Shown here piece after piece: positions 46,595 to 59,477 of a stretch of DNA of 64,000 nucleotides. Source of the DNA: Archegozetes longisetosus (taxonomy: Eukaryota; Arthropoda; Arachnida; Sarcoptiformes; Trhypochthoniidae); the NCBI GenBank assembly GCA_018873245.2, contig JAEMBT020000001.1, forward strand, positions 13,406,220 through 13,470,219. Reading direction: 5' to 3'. The notes beneath the pieces were generated by a model that saw only the letters and a list, made by a program, of their open reading frames with translations, was not told where the DNA came from and ran no database searches. Every line of letters starts with the position of its first letter. Position 1 is the stretch's first letter. Both the position numbers and the translations under genes were made by a program.

Positions 46595-49500
46595 AGGTTA
46601 AGACAAATCTTATTTGATTATCGATAGAATTTGAGAGTTGTGTCAAACTCTCAAATTGAACCTAATATTGTGAGGTTTCACTATAAGTAGAGTTAAACAA
46701 TAAAATGAAAAAAGACGTGGAAAAAATTAAATTAAATTATTTTATTAAATGTTAAGATTTCTTTATGAATTGTTTCGAAATGAGTTTAAAAATTGATTCA
46801 AGCAACACAATATTAAAGTCGTTACCTGAATGAAATATCAGTTACTTCAAAACATATTTATATTTATTATATGTAATGATTTATTTAATAAATCGAAAGT
46901 GTTAAATCGAGATCCAGTGTTTAACTTAGGGTAACTTCAAATTATTTTTTGAGATGAGAAAAAGCCGACTTTGATTGAAACTGGATTATCTGATAATTTT
47001 AGTCATAGTCTCTTTGAATGCATCAAAATTTGTTTTAGACACAATGTGAATGAAGTATTAGTTGTGGTAAAAGGTGAGAGACTTCTGCGTTTCGGAAATA
47101 ACAGGTTTATAACATAGTCCATAATTTTTGAAGAATCCTATTATTAAAATCATTAATTTTATGAATGGTTTGCATTATGTGAGGAAACTCAGCTGTGACG
47201 AAGAGTTATGTCATTGGGTATGGTACTATTTGACAATCCAATGATGAAGTATAACTCCCAATAAACCATCACTTATATGAATTTTGATGCACAACACCAG
47301 AATCAAGTGAAGCTAAAATCTGGAACTATGATGATTTCTGACAAGTGGGGAATTACTCTAATTTATGACAGAAATTGTTAGTTATTAAAGGGTGCCACCA
47401 GATCTTACTATTCACTATGCTCATTCCAGAACAGCAAAAAGCAGCGAGATCTTAAAAGGTGTTTGTGGAGGATTTTCAACTTTTTATTAAAAGTAAAGGG
47501 CTAACCTAATACTCTATTTTTTTCAATTGCTCTATTTCGTAACTGTCCTGCCATTAGAGCATTTCCGATTGCCGCTCATTATTGTCCCTGCGATAAACAA
47601 GTGAAGCATACAAAGCAACTGAACTAAGAGGGGTATGAAATATAAAAGTGAAAGGTTGTCTATAAATGATAACTATCTGTTAATAGAAACAAATAATAAC
47701 AATTACGTCGGCCAATGTCTTCTTAATCAAACAATAAATTGAATTAAAAGTCAGTATTTTAGCATACAATATACAGATATCTCTAACATACTTAAAGCAT
47801 ACTTGCAAAACAGTATAAAATTTAAAAGATTAGGAAGATTTTATCTTGACAGTAAACATTAAGTCATAATATATTTTGAAGTTATAAAAACTTTCTAATA
47901 CTTAAATTTTACGCTGTTTTGCAAGAAAGTATGCATATCTCATTCTGATATTTCATGTTTGTTTCAGTAAGTGAAAAAGTGTTACCTCTTACGTAACACA
48001 CAATAGGTTTGAGTCTTTTTATTTTTAATCAATAAGTAAAAAGGAGTTAAATATGGTTTGTATAATCAAAACGTAATCAAACGCTTTGACTTTTTCTTCA
48101 ATCATTTGACTCGACATCAAGAATGGCTTAATCAACATTTGATTTTTAAGTTTACTCACTCTAAAGTAGCCAATTTTGCGACTGTAGCCCACGGCTATAA
48201 GAAAAAGGCTCAAATTGTGAAAATTTCAGTTACACGAGCAATACATCAGGCATAAGGTATGCATGCAATTTTTCTATAAAGGAGTAATGTTCTAGAATTT
48301 TTAACACTACAGACAATACGTGGTGCGGGCTAGTCGCGAAAATAGGGTATGTCATAATTGATGCAAAACCTTCGCACACTGACTGTTAGGCCTAACAAAT
48401 GATTGTAAGACTTTAGAGCGCTATACTTTATTAGCGCACAACTTTTGTTGAGGACAAACTCTTAGTCATAAAGCTAATTGAACACCATTTTGAGACCAAG
48501 AATTTACCAGTTGCATGGCTTCTCTAATTATGACAGTATATCGATTCTGGCTTTAAGCACATATCTCAAACTAGTCATACCGATATTGTATCATTTTACT
48601 ACAGTTCATAAAATCTGATTCTATTATCCTTAAAAAGAGATTCACAGAGTTTGAGGAAAGTATGACAAAAATGTAATCACTTTGAAATTTCGGCAAACCT
48701 TGAATACTGAGGCAAACCTAATTTGACATGTTTTTACTTTTCGACGCTGCTCGTCATGAGATTCGTCGAGGAGTAGAGAAGTGTCTGTAGTCTTGGGGAA
48801 TAAATACAACTTAATTGAAAAAACGTGTATAGCTCATAACAACGCGTTATTAATTGCAATGGTTATTTCAAAGCTATAATTTACAGGTTTGGGAATTCAA
48901 TTTTTCCACAAAAATAAAACTATTAGTTTTTGGGTAAAAAGAAATTTCTACAAAGTTACGCGAATCTTCATGTTCTAATCGTGAGTGGTAGTCATGCGAC
49001 CGTAGTGTTAATACTACTCTAAAAAGTTACATAAATGCAAAACATTTATCATTAGTAAACAGTATAGAACCCTTTGATTTGAAAGACGCAAAAATATGAA
49101 TTGATTAGTTAGCGCAAAGTCCGGATATCTCATGCATCATATTATTTGACACTTTAGAAACCTGACTTCTCACTAATCAACGCCATTTACAAGAAGTTTT
49201 AACTTTTTCAACCCGAAAGTTGCACATATTATGGTTTGTTCATTAACAAGTCCAAATTTCAAATTTTGATATATTTCTGTCGAAAATAGTTTGTATTTGT
49301 TGAGAAGCAGTCGAAATGCAAATGAGTTTCTTTGCTCATGTAAAACATATTCATGTTTATGGCGACTAATTTTCAGAGTGTGTTCTCAAGTGGTGTTTGA
49401 GGCATATTGAATATTGGTTCATGAAACTCAAGTGCTTGTTCGTTTCGGTGGACGAGGCATTGATGTGAGAGTCAGACAATACTTTCCAGTTATAATCAGA

Positions 49501-51513
49501 GGTTCTTCTTTGTAACTATTGTGTTAACACATAGTTCTTATTGTATATAATAGCCATATACTGCACAAATTGTTATCTAGAATTGTAATATTTCCAATTC
49601 ATCAAATATATTATTAATGTCGCACATTAACATTCTTATTTCTTTTAGAAATAATATTTGCAGTCATCCCCAACTCGAAAGGATCAAAATTGTCAAAAAA
49701 TCACTAAAGGGTTCAATTCTCTTAAGTTTCAGGGACTTAAGTGTTTTGAGACCAGACTTTTTTAAAACAATCTCTAAAAGCAACTTCAGTCTTTAATGAG
49801 ATGAAAAATCAAGTCTTTGATTAATTTAAATTAAGAACCACATCAAAATTTGATTACTTAAATTAGTTTATCGATTTGTGAAAATAATCTGAATAAATCG
49901 AAAGTTGTGTCCAAAATATTCTAATTAAGTTTCACAACTTACTTTCACATCAAGCTTAAATACATTGAATGCAAAATGAATATCCAATAGCTTTAAGTTG
50001 AAAGAAAAATGAATTTTAAATTCAAAGCATTTACATGTCGCATGCTTTTAATGAAAACCTGATTATAATTTTCCCATTTTTACTACAAATCAATTGAATG
50101 GTTTCATTCTAAAACTTATATTAGTTTATCTGATATCATATTTAAAAGTCACATTCAACCCCTTTTTCACTTTGTTTAGCTATGCACCCATTGTCAAATT
50201 TTCAAAAAATTTACTCTGCTTTCCGTCCTCGACAAAAGTTAAGAAAATGAAACATCTTCGAATAATATTTTGAATATTTTGAAAATACGATACGATTGCA
50301 ACTGATTTGCAACTGATTGAGTATCGAAAAACAGTCAAACTTCACTGAAGTATTCCAATAAGCCAGAAAATTCATTAGCAATAAATGTTAGCTTCCGAAC
50401 ATGAACAAGCTGTACAGTCATATATCATTCAAAACTTAACACTTTAATCTTATGACGAATTTTGAATCTCTTTAAGTTCGAATGTGATGGATGTAACAGA
50501 AAACACACATATTTAGTATATAAGAATAATCTTTTACACCATTTTTAACTGAAAATGATTTTCATCTTAAATACTAATCACTTTCTAGAAACTATTTCTC
50601 AGAATTAAGCTTCAAATTAACAATGTTCGCCTAAATAGTGCACAGTATGGGCTGAAATGGCGATCAAATAAATAGTAATCTTCTAACAACATGATGGACA
50701 TCATTTCCTGTAAAAATAACAATAAATTTAAGCACTTTCTCATAGTTAAAAGTGAAAGCTAAGTGACAAGACTGAAAAGTTCCACAGTTATCTCGTGTGC
50801 CGAATACATGCTTTTGATGATACTTTTAATGCACATCAATGTCGGTAACTAATTAGTTTAGACCTTCGTTCTTGTAATTAACAGCTCTTCGCCGACAACC
50901 CAACAATCATCTGATATTACACTGTTGTTAGCTGTTAATTGATATTTAGTCGAGTCATTCAAGTCTCATTCAACACTAGATTATTGTTGAAAATTTTTCC
51001 TTACTCTTCTATAACTCACGTAAGATAGACACGAATCACTCAACTACTCATTGATTACAATGTGTAATATGGAAAATAGAATCATTTAACATCACAGCTT
51101 TTACCGAGATACAAACAAATTTTCTACTTCTATCTGATTGTAGTTTAGATCTGACAGAATACATGATATGATTATTACGACCGATCTATTATGTCATTGC
51201 TATCGTTAGTACTATTGATGAATTAAAGCAATTTTATTATTAGATTCATATCTTTTATGGTAAAGTACGTACAATACACTTCCAAAAGTCAATTTTTCAA
51301 AGCATACAAACAAAATTTATAATAACATTTATAAAAATAATTCAAAAAGTCAATAATGTGTACTTTGAAATAGTTTGAGAATTGAATAAAATGTTTTAAA
51401 CAAATATAACGCATATAAAGTACACTTTTGTACGAGTAGAAAATACAAAAGTTTGTAATACATCAAATTATTTAAGCGAGTAGAAAATGCTTTTGCGAAC
51501 TTTCTGAAGACCG
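46595..51513. other. Non-coding part of left palindrome arm
   Basis: No gene that I can support. A short frame at about 48106-48255 ending AIHQA is also open in the right arm (59478-59714) but matches no family I know. A ~140-bp hairpin lies at about 47795-47945 within the segment missing from the right arm. Confidence 0.5.
47796..47942. repeat. Inverted repeat inside the arm-specific 890-bp segment
   Basis: AGCATACTTGCAAAACAGTA near 47797 recurs inverted as GCTGTTTTGCAAGAAAGTAT near 47914, with matching neighbouring bases (AAAATTTAA / TTAAATTTT). It may be a small MITE; no target duplication confirmed. Confidence 0.5.
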
Positions 51514-53115
51514 TTACTCAATACGTGTATTGCGAGAAATGTCGAGCAGTTCTATATCTTCATGAGAATTAACAGTTATACAATCCGTAGACTCAAAAAC
51601 TTCGTTCTCATCAATAGTGTACTTAACAACATCACAGTTAGTATAATACTGATCATCAATAGTGCAGCTGGCCATTGAATTGACTCTAATCATATTTAAG
51701 TCGATTTCTTCATTCATCGCAATATCAAAATCAATGAAGTCATCAGTTTGTGGTAATTGTTCGTGTACTTCATGAGAATATGAATCTTGTGCCACTTGTT
51801 GAGGAGGAATATACTCTGGCTGTGGATATGAGATTTTGTTTCGCGAAATAAACTCTTGCTCAGGAGTGGTGTGAGTGTCTGGTACTGAATAAATTGTGTT
51901 ATGAAATGCTTTTGAGATAGTGTTCTGCTGATCTGTTGTGCATATTAAGTTATGGTGAGGAGAAGCGTTGAGTCTTTGACGCTTATGACTGAGCTCTGCT
52001 TTGGGTAACATATAGAATAGCAATGGTTCTGATGTTTCACCATCTGATGGTCTCTTAAGTTGTACATTGATAGCAACTGGTTGTTTTATATTTGACTCGC
52101 AATACTTTGGTGTATGAAAACTGATTGCAACGCGTTTGTGAATATCACTGTTTATATAAAATATTAGTTGAATAAACGGGTTGTATAAGATTACATTCTA
52201 TAGTCTATCGGACATACCTTGATTTGAACTGAGCGAATGCTTCCCAATAGAGTTGATGATTGCGTTCCTCATAGAATCTGATCTGAATATCACCTTTGAT
52301 GACCCGTTCGCACAGAAGTATTATCTCTGTTCCACCACTAATTGGTGCCGAATAATGTGATAGTTTAGAGATTGATAGTTCCGAAATCACTTTCTTATCA
52401 TATATTGGATCTGAAACTACTGGATCTAATGGTATTTTGAACTCTCCGGGGTTGGGCCCTTCAATGAAAACTTGAAAACAGAGCCTAACTGCAGCCAAGT
52501 TTATGAATTTTGAGGCTTGAGACCTATGCCCCAGACCAGTGCCGAACGGATCGATTTGTAGTGATTCTCTCAGTTTAAGTCTTTCTCGAATGTCCTTACG
52601 TTTAGCGCATTGTATTCCGAGATTGCTGAAGCTGTAGATCATGTTGTCGAAGGTGACAACACAAATTCCATCTTTACAGGAGGCTTTGCCGACCAAATTG
52701 TGAGGATGTGGACGATAGGGCATGTCTAGTATAGCGAGATATAAGGTAAATTAATTTTAACATCATAACCATTCATAGTTTGATGGAAGAACGCGGAAAG
52801 TCAATATCTCTATTGTAGAGTAGTTACTTATCCCGTTCTTCCGATTCTATATTTAGAATTACTTTTCGTAACACACGACACAATCACTTTAGCTTTTCCT
52901 TCATAGGTGAAAATCTTGATTGTAGGATATGTTGGGTTAATAGTGGTGGCCGTAGAACCAGGAATAGCACCAGAGATTCTTCCCTCACACTCGTATCTAA
53001 ACCTAACGCCAGATTTTGCTGGCTGTTCAATGATTGTCACATAAGGACCAGTTGGTAGTGATGTTAGTTGAGGCGAACAGCTGATATCGTAATCTGTATC
53101 ATCATAGCGTTCCAT
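51514..53115 (-). CDS. Rel/Dorsal-like NF-kB transcription factor, 3 exons, about 464 aa
   Basis: Minus-strand exons 53115-52863, 52725-52218 and 52147-51514 join in frame (introns of 137 and 70 nt); 465 codons with stop. The Rel homology domain is nearly complete. It has the DNA-binding loop RFRYECEGR (~38-46), TYPTIKI, then across the first junction VTKN-MPYRPHPHNLVGK, and FTNLAAVRLCFQVF-type core (here FINLAAVRLCFQ). The C-terminal half has APISGGTEIILLCERV and, after the second junction, DIHKRVAISFHTPKY and LKRPSDGETSEP. A basic cluster HKRQR (~304-308) is a likely nuclear signal. The acidic 150-residue tail has no ankyrin repeats, so this is a Dorsal/Dif-type rather than Relish-type protein, expected to act downstream of Toll. 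The start is the ATG at 53115. The last ~135 bp are duplicated inverted at 53591. Confidence 0.92.
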
Positions 53116-53587
53116 AATAATAGACGTGCGATATGAAGCAAAAGTTTTAGGCAAAAATGTTTTTCCTTAGCCGTGATACGGAGAGTCGTGTCTTCTTTTA
53201 GAATAGCTCTTTCGTGTCGGATCTAAACATTGAACACTATCTCTCATTAATATCATTGAATTTAAAACAAGGAAATAAATATGTCTTTATATAAGCCTAA
53301 ATCTTAATTGGCGAAAAGCACGTGTACTTCGTGTCATTAAATGGCTTAAGGTATACTCTGCTCGAACTAATTGCCACACTTGTTACTCTTGTTCTTAATA
53401 TAATTCACTTTTCTCTCCTTAAATAAATTTAATTCTAATAAAATTCCAGCCTTTTTTATATCAATCAAATGTCACGACATTTCATCCTATGTTCAAATCT
53501 TGTCTTTAGCCTATATTTTAATATTGAATTTGCACGTCTTCACAATGGTTGGTGTGATTAACCATTATCATCTGCACTATTAATTTT
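53116..53587. other. Upstream region of the Rel gene, palindrome spacer
   Basis: Single-copy sequence between Rel exon 1 and the right palindrome arm. It probably holds the Rel 5' UTR and promoter. No kB-like or TATA element stands out enough to report. Confidence 0.45.
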
Positions 53588-53590
53588 CAG

Positions 53591-53725
53591 TATTGGACTA
53601 ACTGTGACGTTGTTAAGTACACTATTGATGAGAACGAAGTTTTTGAGTCTACGGATTGTATAACTGTTAATTCTCATGAAGATATAGAACTGCTCGACAT
53701 TTCTCGCAATACACGTATTGAGTAA
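53591..53725 (+). pseudogene. Inverted duplicate of the Rel 3' coding end
   Basis: On the + strand this reads the last ~44 codons of the Rel protein (from WTNCDVVKYTIDENE through LLDISRNTRIE and stop), nearly identical to 51514-51648. The preceding bases TTTTCAG look like a splice acceptor by chance or by inheritance. It has no start and no Rel domain. Confidence 0.9.
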
Positions 53726-56700
53726 CGGTCTTCAGAAAGTTCGCAAAAGCATTTTCTACTCGCTTAAATCATTTTATGCATTATAAACTTTTGTATTTTC
53801 TACTCGTACAAAAGTGTACTTTATATGCGTTATTTTTGTTTAAAACATTTTATTCTATTTTCAAACTATTTCAAAGTAGACATTATTGACTTTTATATTA
53901 TTTTTATAAATATTATTATAAGGCATGCTTTGAAAAATTGACTTTTGGAAGTGTATTGTACGTACTTTACCATAAAAGATATGAATCTAACAATACAATT
54001 GCTTTAATTCATATATAGTACTAACGATAGCAATCACACAGTGGAGTGGTCGTAATAATCATATCATGTATTCTGTCAGATCTAAACTACAATCAGATAG
54101 TAGTAGAAAAATGGTTTGTATCTCGGTGAAAGCTCTGATGTTAAATAATTCTATTTTCCATATTAAACATCGTAATCAATGAGTAGTTGAGTCATTCATG
54201 TCTATCTTACGTGAGTTATAGTACAGTATACGAACATTTTCAACAATAATCTAGTGTTGAATCAGATTTGAACGACTCGACTAAATATCAATTAACAGCT
54301 AACAACAGTATAATATCAGATGATTGTTGGGTTGTCAGTGAAGAGCTGTTAGTTACAAGAACGAAGGTCTGAACTAATTATTTACTGACATTGATGTGCA
54401 TTAAAAGTATCATCAAAAGCATGGATTCGGCACATGAGACAACTGTGGAACTTTTCAGTCGTTTTACTTAGCTTTTATTTTTAATTATGAGAAAGCGCTT
54501 GAATTTATTGTTATTTTTACAGGAAATTATGGCCATCATGTTGTTAGAAGATTACTATTTGTTTGATCGCCATTTCAGCCCATACTGTGCACTATTTAGG
54601 CGAACATTGTTAATTTGAAGGTTAATTCTGAGAAATAGTTTCTAGAAAGTGATTAGTATTTAAGATGAAAATCATTTTCAGTTAAAAATGGTGTAAAAGA
54701 TTATTCTTTATATACTACTTATGACTGTCAATTATGGACAGACCAATGAGCCTATAGCGTTGTTGAGGCGTATACAAAGATTCACATACAATCTAAATTT
54801 TTTTTACCATTATGAACAATTATGACTGTTTTAGTGAATCCATTGAATGCACAACTGCTTTTTCTCTGTCGGTCACAGTAAAAACAAAATCATGGATTGA
54901 CAGATAGTAAGGCAATAGTCATGTTAAAGCATAAATATGTACAAAAACAGGCGAAGACGTCGTAGTTGCAGTTTGTATTGAAATTTCGATAATGTGTTTC
55001 TGTTCGTCAGTCACATTCGAACTTAAAAATTGAAAATGTCGTCAAAGTAATTAAAGTGTTAAGTTTGAATAACTGACTCTGGCTTATCATGTTCAAACTA
55101 ACATTTGACTAATGCCTTTTCTGACTTGTGGAATACTTCAGTGAAGTTGTGCTGCTTTTTCGATACTCAATCAGGTGCAATCGTATCATATTTTCAAAAT
55201 ATTCCAAATATTATTCGAAGATGGTTCATTTTCTTAACTTTTGTCGAGGACGGAAAGCAGAGTAAATTTTTTGAAAATTTGACAATGGGTGCATAGCTAA
55301 ACAAAGTGCAAAAGGGCGATTGTGACTTTAAAATATGATTCAGATATACTAATATGATTTTTAGAGTGAAACCATTCAATTGATTTGTAGTAAAAATGGC
55401 AAAATTATAATCAGGTTTTCATTAAAAGCATGCGACATGTAAATGCTTGAATTTAAAATTCATCTTATTTCTTGCAACTTAAAGCTATTTGGATATTCAT
55501 TTTTGCATTCAATGTATTTACATATAAACATTGATGTGAAGTTAGTTGTGGTAAACTTAATTAGAATATGTTTCGAGTCATTTACAGTTTTACTAAACTC
55601 GATTTATTCAGATTAATATTTCACAAATCGATAAACTAATTTAAGTAATCAATTCTGATGTGGTTCTTAGTTTAAATTAATCAAAGACTAGATATTTCAT
55701 CTCTTTTAGACCGAAGGTGTTTTAGAGATTGTTTTAAGAAAAGTGTGCTCTCAAAACACTTAAGTACCTGCAACTTAAGAGAATTGCACCCGTTAGTGAT
55801 TTTTTGACAATTTTGATCCCGCTTCGAGTTGGGGATGACCTGCAAATATTATTTCTAAAAGTAAGGATGTTTAATGTGCGACATTTATAACCTAATATTT
55901 TATTACTTTGATGAATTGGAAATATTACTAATTCTAGATTTTACGAAAATTTCGTCGAAATATAGTTTAGGACACATCGGCGAAAATCATTTCAGGGCTA
56001 ATCAATGTTATACTGTATATTTTATTATATACAATAAGAACTATGTGTTAACTCAAGAGTTATAGAGAATAAGCTTTGATTATAACTGGAAAGTATTGTC
56101 TGACTCTCACATCAATGCCTTAAACACCACTTGAGAACACACTCTGAAAATTAGTCGCCATAAACATGAATATGTTTTACATGAGCAAAGAAACTCGTAT
56201 TGGACTTTGCATGCCTTCGACGTGTTCTTCTCAACAAATACAAACTATTTTCGACAGAAATATGTTACCAAAATCTGAAATTTCGACTTGTTAATGAACA
56301 AACAATAATATGCGCAACTTTCGGGTTTGGTAGCAGAGGTATGTGAAATCTCTGACAAATTGAAAACTACATTATCTTGTCCTCAACAAGTTTTCAAATG
56401 GCGTTGATTAGTGAGAAGTCAGGTTTCTAAAAGTGTCAAATAATATGGTGCATGAGATATCCGGACTTTGCGCTAACTAATCAATTCATATTTTTGCGTC
56501 TTTCAAATCAAAGGGTTCTATACTGTTTACTAATGATAAATGTTTTGCATTTATGTAACTTTTTAGAGTAGTATTAACACTACGGTCGCATGACTACCAC
56601 TCACGATTAGAACATGAAGATTCGCGTAACTTTGTAGAAATTTCTTTTTACCCAAAAACTAATAGTTTTATTTTTGTGGAAAAATTGAATTCCCAAACCT

Positions 56701-57234
56701 GTAAATTATAGCTTTGAAATAACCATTGCAATTAATAACGCGTTGTTATGAGCTATACACGTTTTTTCAATTAAGTTGTATTTATTCCCCAAGACTACAG
56801 ACACTTCTCTACTCCTCGACGAATCTCATGACGAGCAGCGTCGAAAAGTAAAAACATGTGAAATTAGGTTTGCCTCAGTATTCAAGGTTTGCCGAAATTT
56901 CAAAGTGATTACATTTTTGTCATACTTTCCTCAAACTCTGTGAATCTCTTTTTAAGGCTAATAGAATTACATTTTATGAACTGTAGTAAAATGCTACAAT
57001 ATCGGTATGGCTAGTTTGAGATATGTGCTTAAAGCCAGAATCGATATACTGTCATAATTAGAGAAGCCATGCAACTGGTAAATTCTTGGTCTCAAAATGG
57101 TGCTCAATTAGCTTTATGACTAAGAGTTTGTCCTCAACAAAAGTTGTGCGCTAATAAAGTATAGCGCTCTAAAGTCTTACAATCATTTGTTAGGCCTAAC
57201 AGTCAGTGTGTGAAGGTTTTGCATCAGTTATGAC
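53726..57234. other. Non-coding part of right palindrome arm
   Basis: Inverted counterpart of about 48350-51513. Small open frames (55105-55296, 55874-56065) are not conserved in the other arm and have no motif. No gene supported. Confidence 0.55.
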
Positions 57235-59374
57235 CAGGGCAAGTATTTTTCGGGAGTTTAAAGTGGTCAAATCGGTCGGGAATCGGGAGCTTAAAAGAAC
57301 CGAAATCGGGAATTAAAAAGTAAAAATCGGGAGTTTAAAAAACATTATTTTCAATCATAATACAACGAAAACAATTGTTTTCTTTCCTCAAATGTATTAA
57401 ACTGTATTAATAGTTTTTCAAAAATTTGTTGTACTGTATAATCAGATTGATCTTCAAGTTTTCTGGTGAAAAACATTGTCGATTTTCTGTCAAAAGATTT
57501 TTATACACAGAGAAAGAGCGCTCGACATCCACGGATACCAAAGGAGCGTATTCTGTGTTCAAACGATGCTCGTAATCATTGCTCTCACAAAATATTTTCA
57601 AATCTGGATTCTTTGATAAACTTTTCTCCAATTTATCCTTTGCAAACCCACTCAGTCTTTCTTTAGCTTCTTCTAGAAGAGCTTTCTGTGTTTCCATTTT
57701 GAGGTTCTGTTCTTGAAGTTTAACAATAATTTCATTTAGGAATACGTAGTTCTTTATTAGTAACAGTTCACTGTGTAATCGTTTGTCGTTAATTATTTTT
57801 TTAAGATTTTGTATGGATTTGGACTGGGCTTCAGGTTTGAGTTTATCAACAAAGGCTTTAACTTGAGAACAATTTTCTCTGTAATAGTTTGCAGCCTCGA
57901 GCCACAGACACCATCTGATAGGTTTCGGTTCTGGAGGAAGTTTAAGGCCAGTTGTTTCTTTATAAAGAACTTGTTTTGATTTTGAATTTAGCAGAACTTT
58001 CTTCATGTTTGAAATAAGTTTATTAACATGAATAAAATTTGTCTGAATCGAGGAACAAACTCTATTGAGCGCGTGAACAATGCATGTGACGTGTCTCAGG
58101 TTTGAGAAGAGATTCTTCAATAGCTTTCCTGCTAAAGCCATATATGATGCTTGATCTGTAACCAGAAGCCAAACCTTATCATATCGTATCTTTTCGGGCC
58201 ATAAAGTGACGCAACTATCGATAAATGCTTGTTGAACATGAAAACTATCAGTTTTCTCAAGAAATTTGACATCCAAGAGCATAGGCTTTACTGGTTCTCC
58301 ATTTAAGACTCCAACCAAAATGTTGAATACTTTTCTCTCGCATTTGTCAGTTGTCTCATCCAATATAAAGTATACTGGATTCGACCCAACGATAGAGCGT
58401 ATGTTTTCTATTATATTCATATAAAGCGGTCTAATATGTCTTTGCCTTAAAGTTGACTCACTCGGAATCGATCTTTTGGTATACTTCTCAAGAAAAGCCT
58501 TAAAAGTTGGATTATTGAGTTTATACAAAGGGATATTCGAGTCGACCAGTGCTGAAGTTAATTCATTATTGAATAGATTCTCACTTTTCGCTTTCTCTTG
58601 AGATGTACTGAATGCGTTTGTTATCAGCGTTTGGGATAAATGATTATCATTTCGAGACTTCAACAACTTATTCTTCTTATGAATATCACTATTAAAGTGA
58701 TCATCAACTCTATTCTTCATGTGTTTTTCGGTCACATTTATAGCTTTATCGCAAACAACACAATAAAGTTTTTGACCATCAGTTGTGAAGTCTGTATTAT
58801 TTTTGATTATTTGGTTCAGTTTGAAACTGAAACTAGATTTAGTTTTGCCCATTATTTAAAAGGGTTTTGATATCAAGCTAAGATCGATAAAAGTCACTTT
58901 TTAAGTACAATTTTTCTACATTAAATTTTATTCAAATAATAGGAAATTACTTCAAATCACTCAAAGTATTAAAGCGAACAATTATTGCATCAAAAGTTTT
59001 TTTTTCATTGATTATGTTTCAAATTAATTGTAAAATATTGTTTAGACTGAGATCTGGGGTTAATAAACAAGTGCGTAATTTATTTGTTTTAAAAGTTTTA
59101 TCAAAATAATAAGTTTTTGATTACAGTTTTGATAAATTTTTAAATATTTTCGCTATGTTTTTAAGTAAAAATGAGATGAAACTTTTAAAAATCTCGCATA
59201 TTTTAAAAAAATTCTAAACCGGGAGAAACTCACGAAAAGCTTAAAATCGGGAAAATCGGGATTTTTAAACTAGTTCTATAGAAGCCCAAAGTGACCACAA
59301 ATACTTTAATATAGAATTCCCGAAGAATTACTTTAGGGAAAATAACCGGGATTTCCCGAAAAATACTTGCCCTG
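57235..59374 (-). mobile_element. Complete hAT transposon, 2140 bp
   Basis: Terminal inverted repeats CAGGGCAAGTATTTTTCGGG at both ends, flanked by the 8-bp duplication GTTATGAC (57227-57234 and 59375-59382). The left palindrome arm near 48350 shows the uninterrupted site (complement of ATTATGAC). Subterminal copies of ATCGGGA-type words occur at both ends. One long transposase frame on the minus strand is undamaged. Confidence 0.95.
57407..58852 (-). CDS. hAT-family transposase, 481 aa, intact frame
   Basis: An uninterrupted frame begins ATGGGC at 58852. A C2H2-type zinc finger lies near the N-terminus (CVVCDKAIN at ~31-39, His at ~52 and ~58). RNase H-like fold landmarks follow: ILDETTD (Asp ~165), VTDQASYMA (Asp ~233) and CIVHALNRV (~257-265). 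An IRW motif comes next, then the C-terminal dimerisation region SVDVERSFSVYKNLLTENRQ. It catalyses cut-and-paste transposition with 8-bp duplications. The protein is shorter than most full hAT transposases, but the terminal repeats, target duplication and frame are all consistent with a recently active, possibly autonomous element. No intron is needed. Confidence 0.92.
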   Translation of the reverse strand: MGKTKSSFSFKLNQIIKNNTDFTTDGQKLYCVVCDKAINVTEKHMKNRVDDHFNSDIHKKNKLLKSRNDNHLSQTLITNAFSTSQEKAKSENLFNNELTSALVDSNIPLYKLNNPTFKAFLEKYTKRSIPSESTLRQRHIRPLYMNIIENIRSIVGSNPVYFILDETTDKCERKVFNILVGVLNGEPVKPMLLDVKFLEKTDSFHVQQAFIDSCVTLWPEKIRYDKVWLLVTDQASYMALAGKLLKNLFSNLRHVTCIVHALNRVCSSIQTNFIHVNKLISNMKKVLLNSKSKQVLYKETTGLKLPPEPKPIRWCLWLEAANYYRENCSQVKAFVDKLKPEAQSKSIQNLKKIINDKRLHSELLLIKNYVFLNEIIVKLQEQNLKMETQKALLEEAKERLSGFAKDKLEKSLSKNPDLKIFCESNDYEHRLNTEYAPLVSVDVERSFSVYKNLLTENRQCFSPENLKINLIIQYNKFLKNY

Positions 59375-59477
59375 GTTATGACATACTCTATTTTCGCAAC
59401 TAGCCCGCACCACGTATTGTCTGTAGTGTTAAAAATTCTAGAATATCACTCCTTTATAGAAAAATTGCATGCATACC

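Larger units (their letters stand above)
44165..51650 (+). repeat. Large palindrome, left arm (~7.5 kb)
   Basis: Inverted relative to 53588-62605. Anchors include 44934 with 61873, 45203 with 61613, 48345 with 57225 and 59385, 50640 with 54605, and 51514 with 53725. The left arm has ~890 bp (47215-48105) that the right arm lacks and does not have the hAT element. It includes a receptor gene and the 3' end of the Rel gene. Confidence 0.92.
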
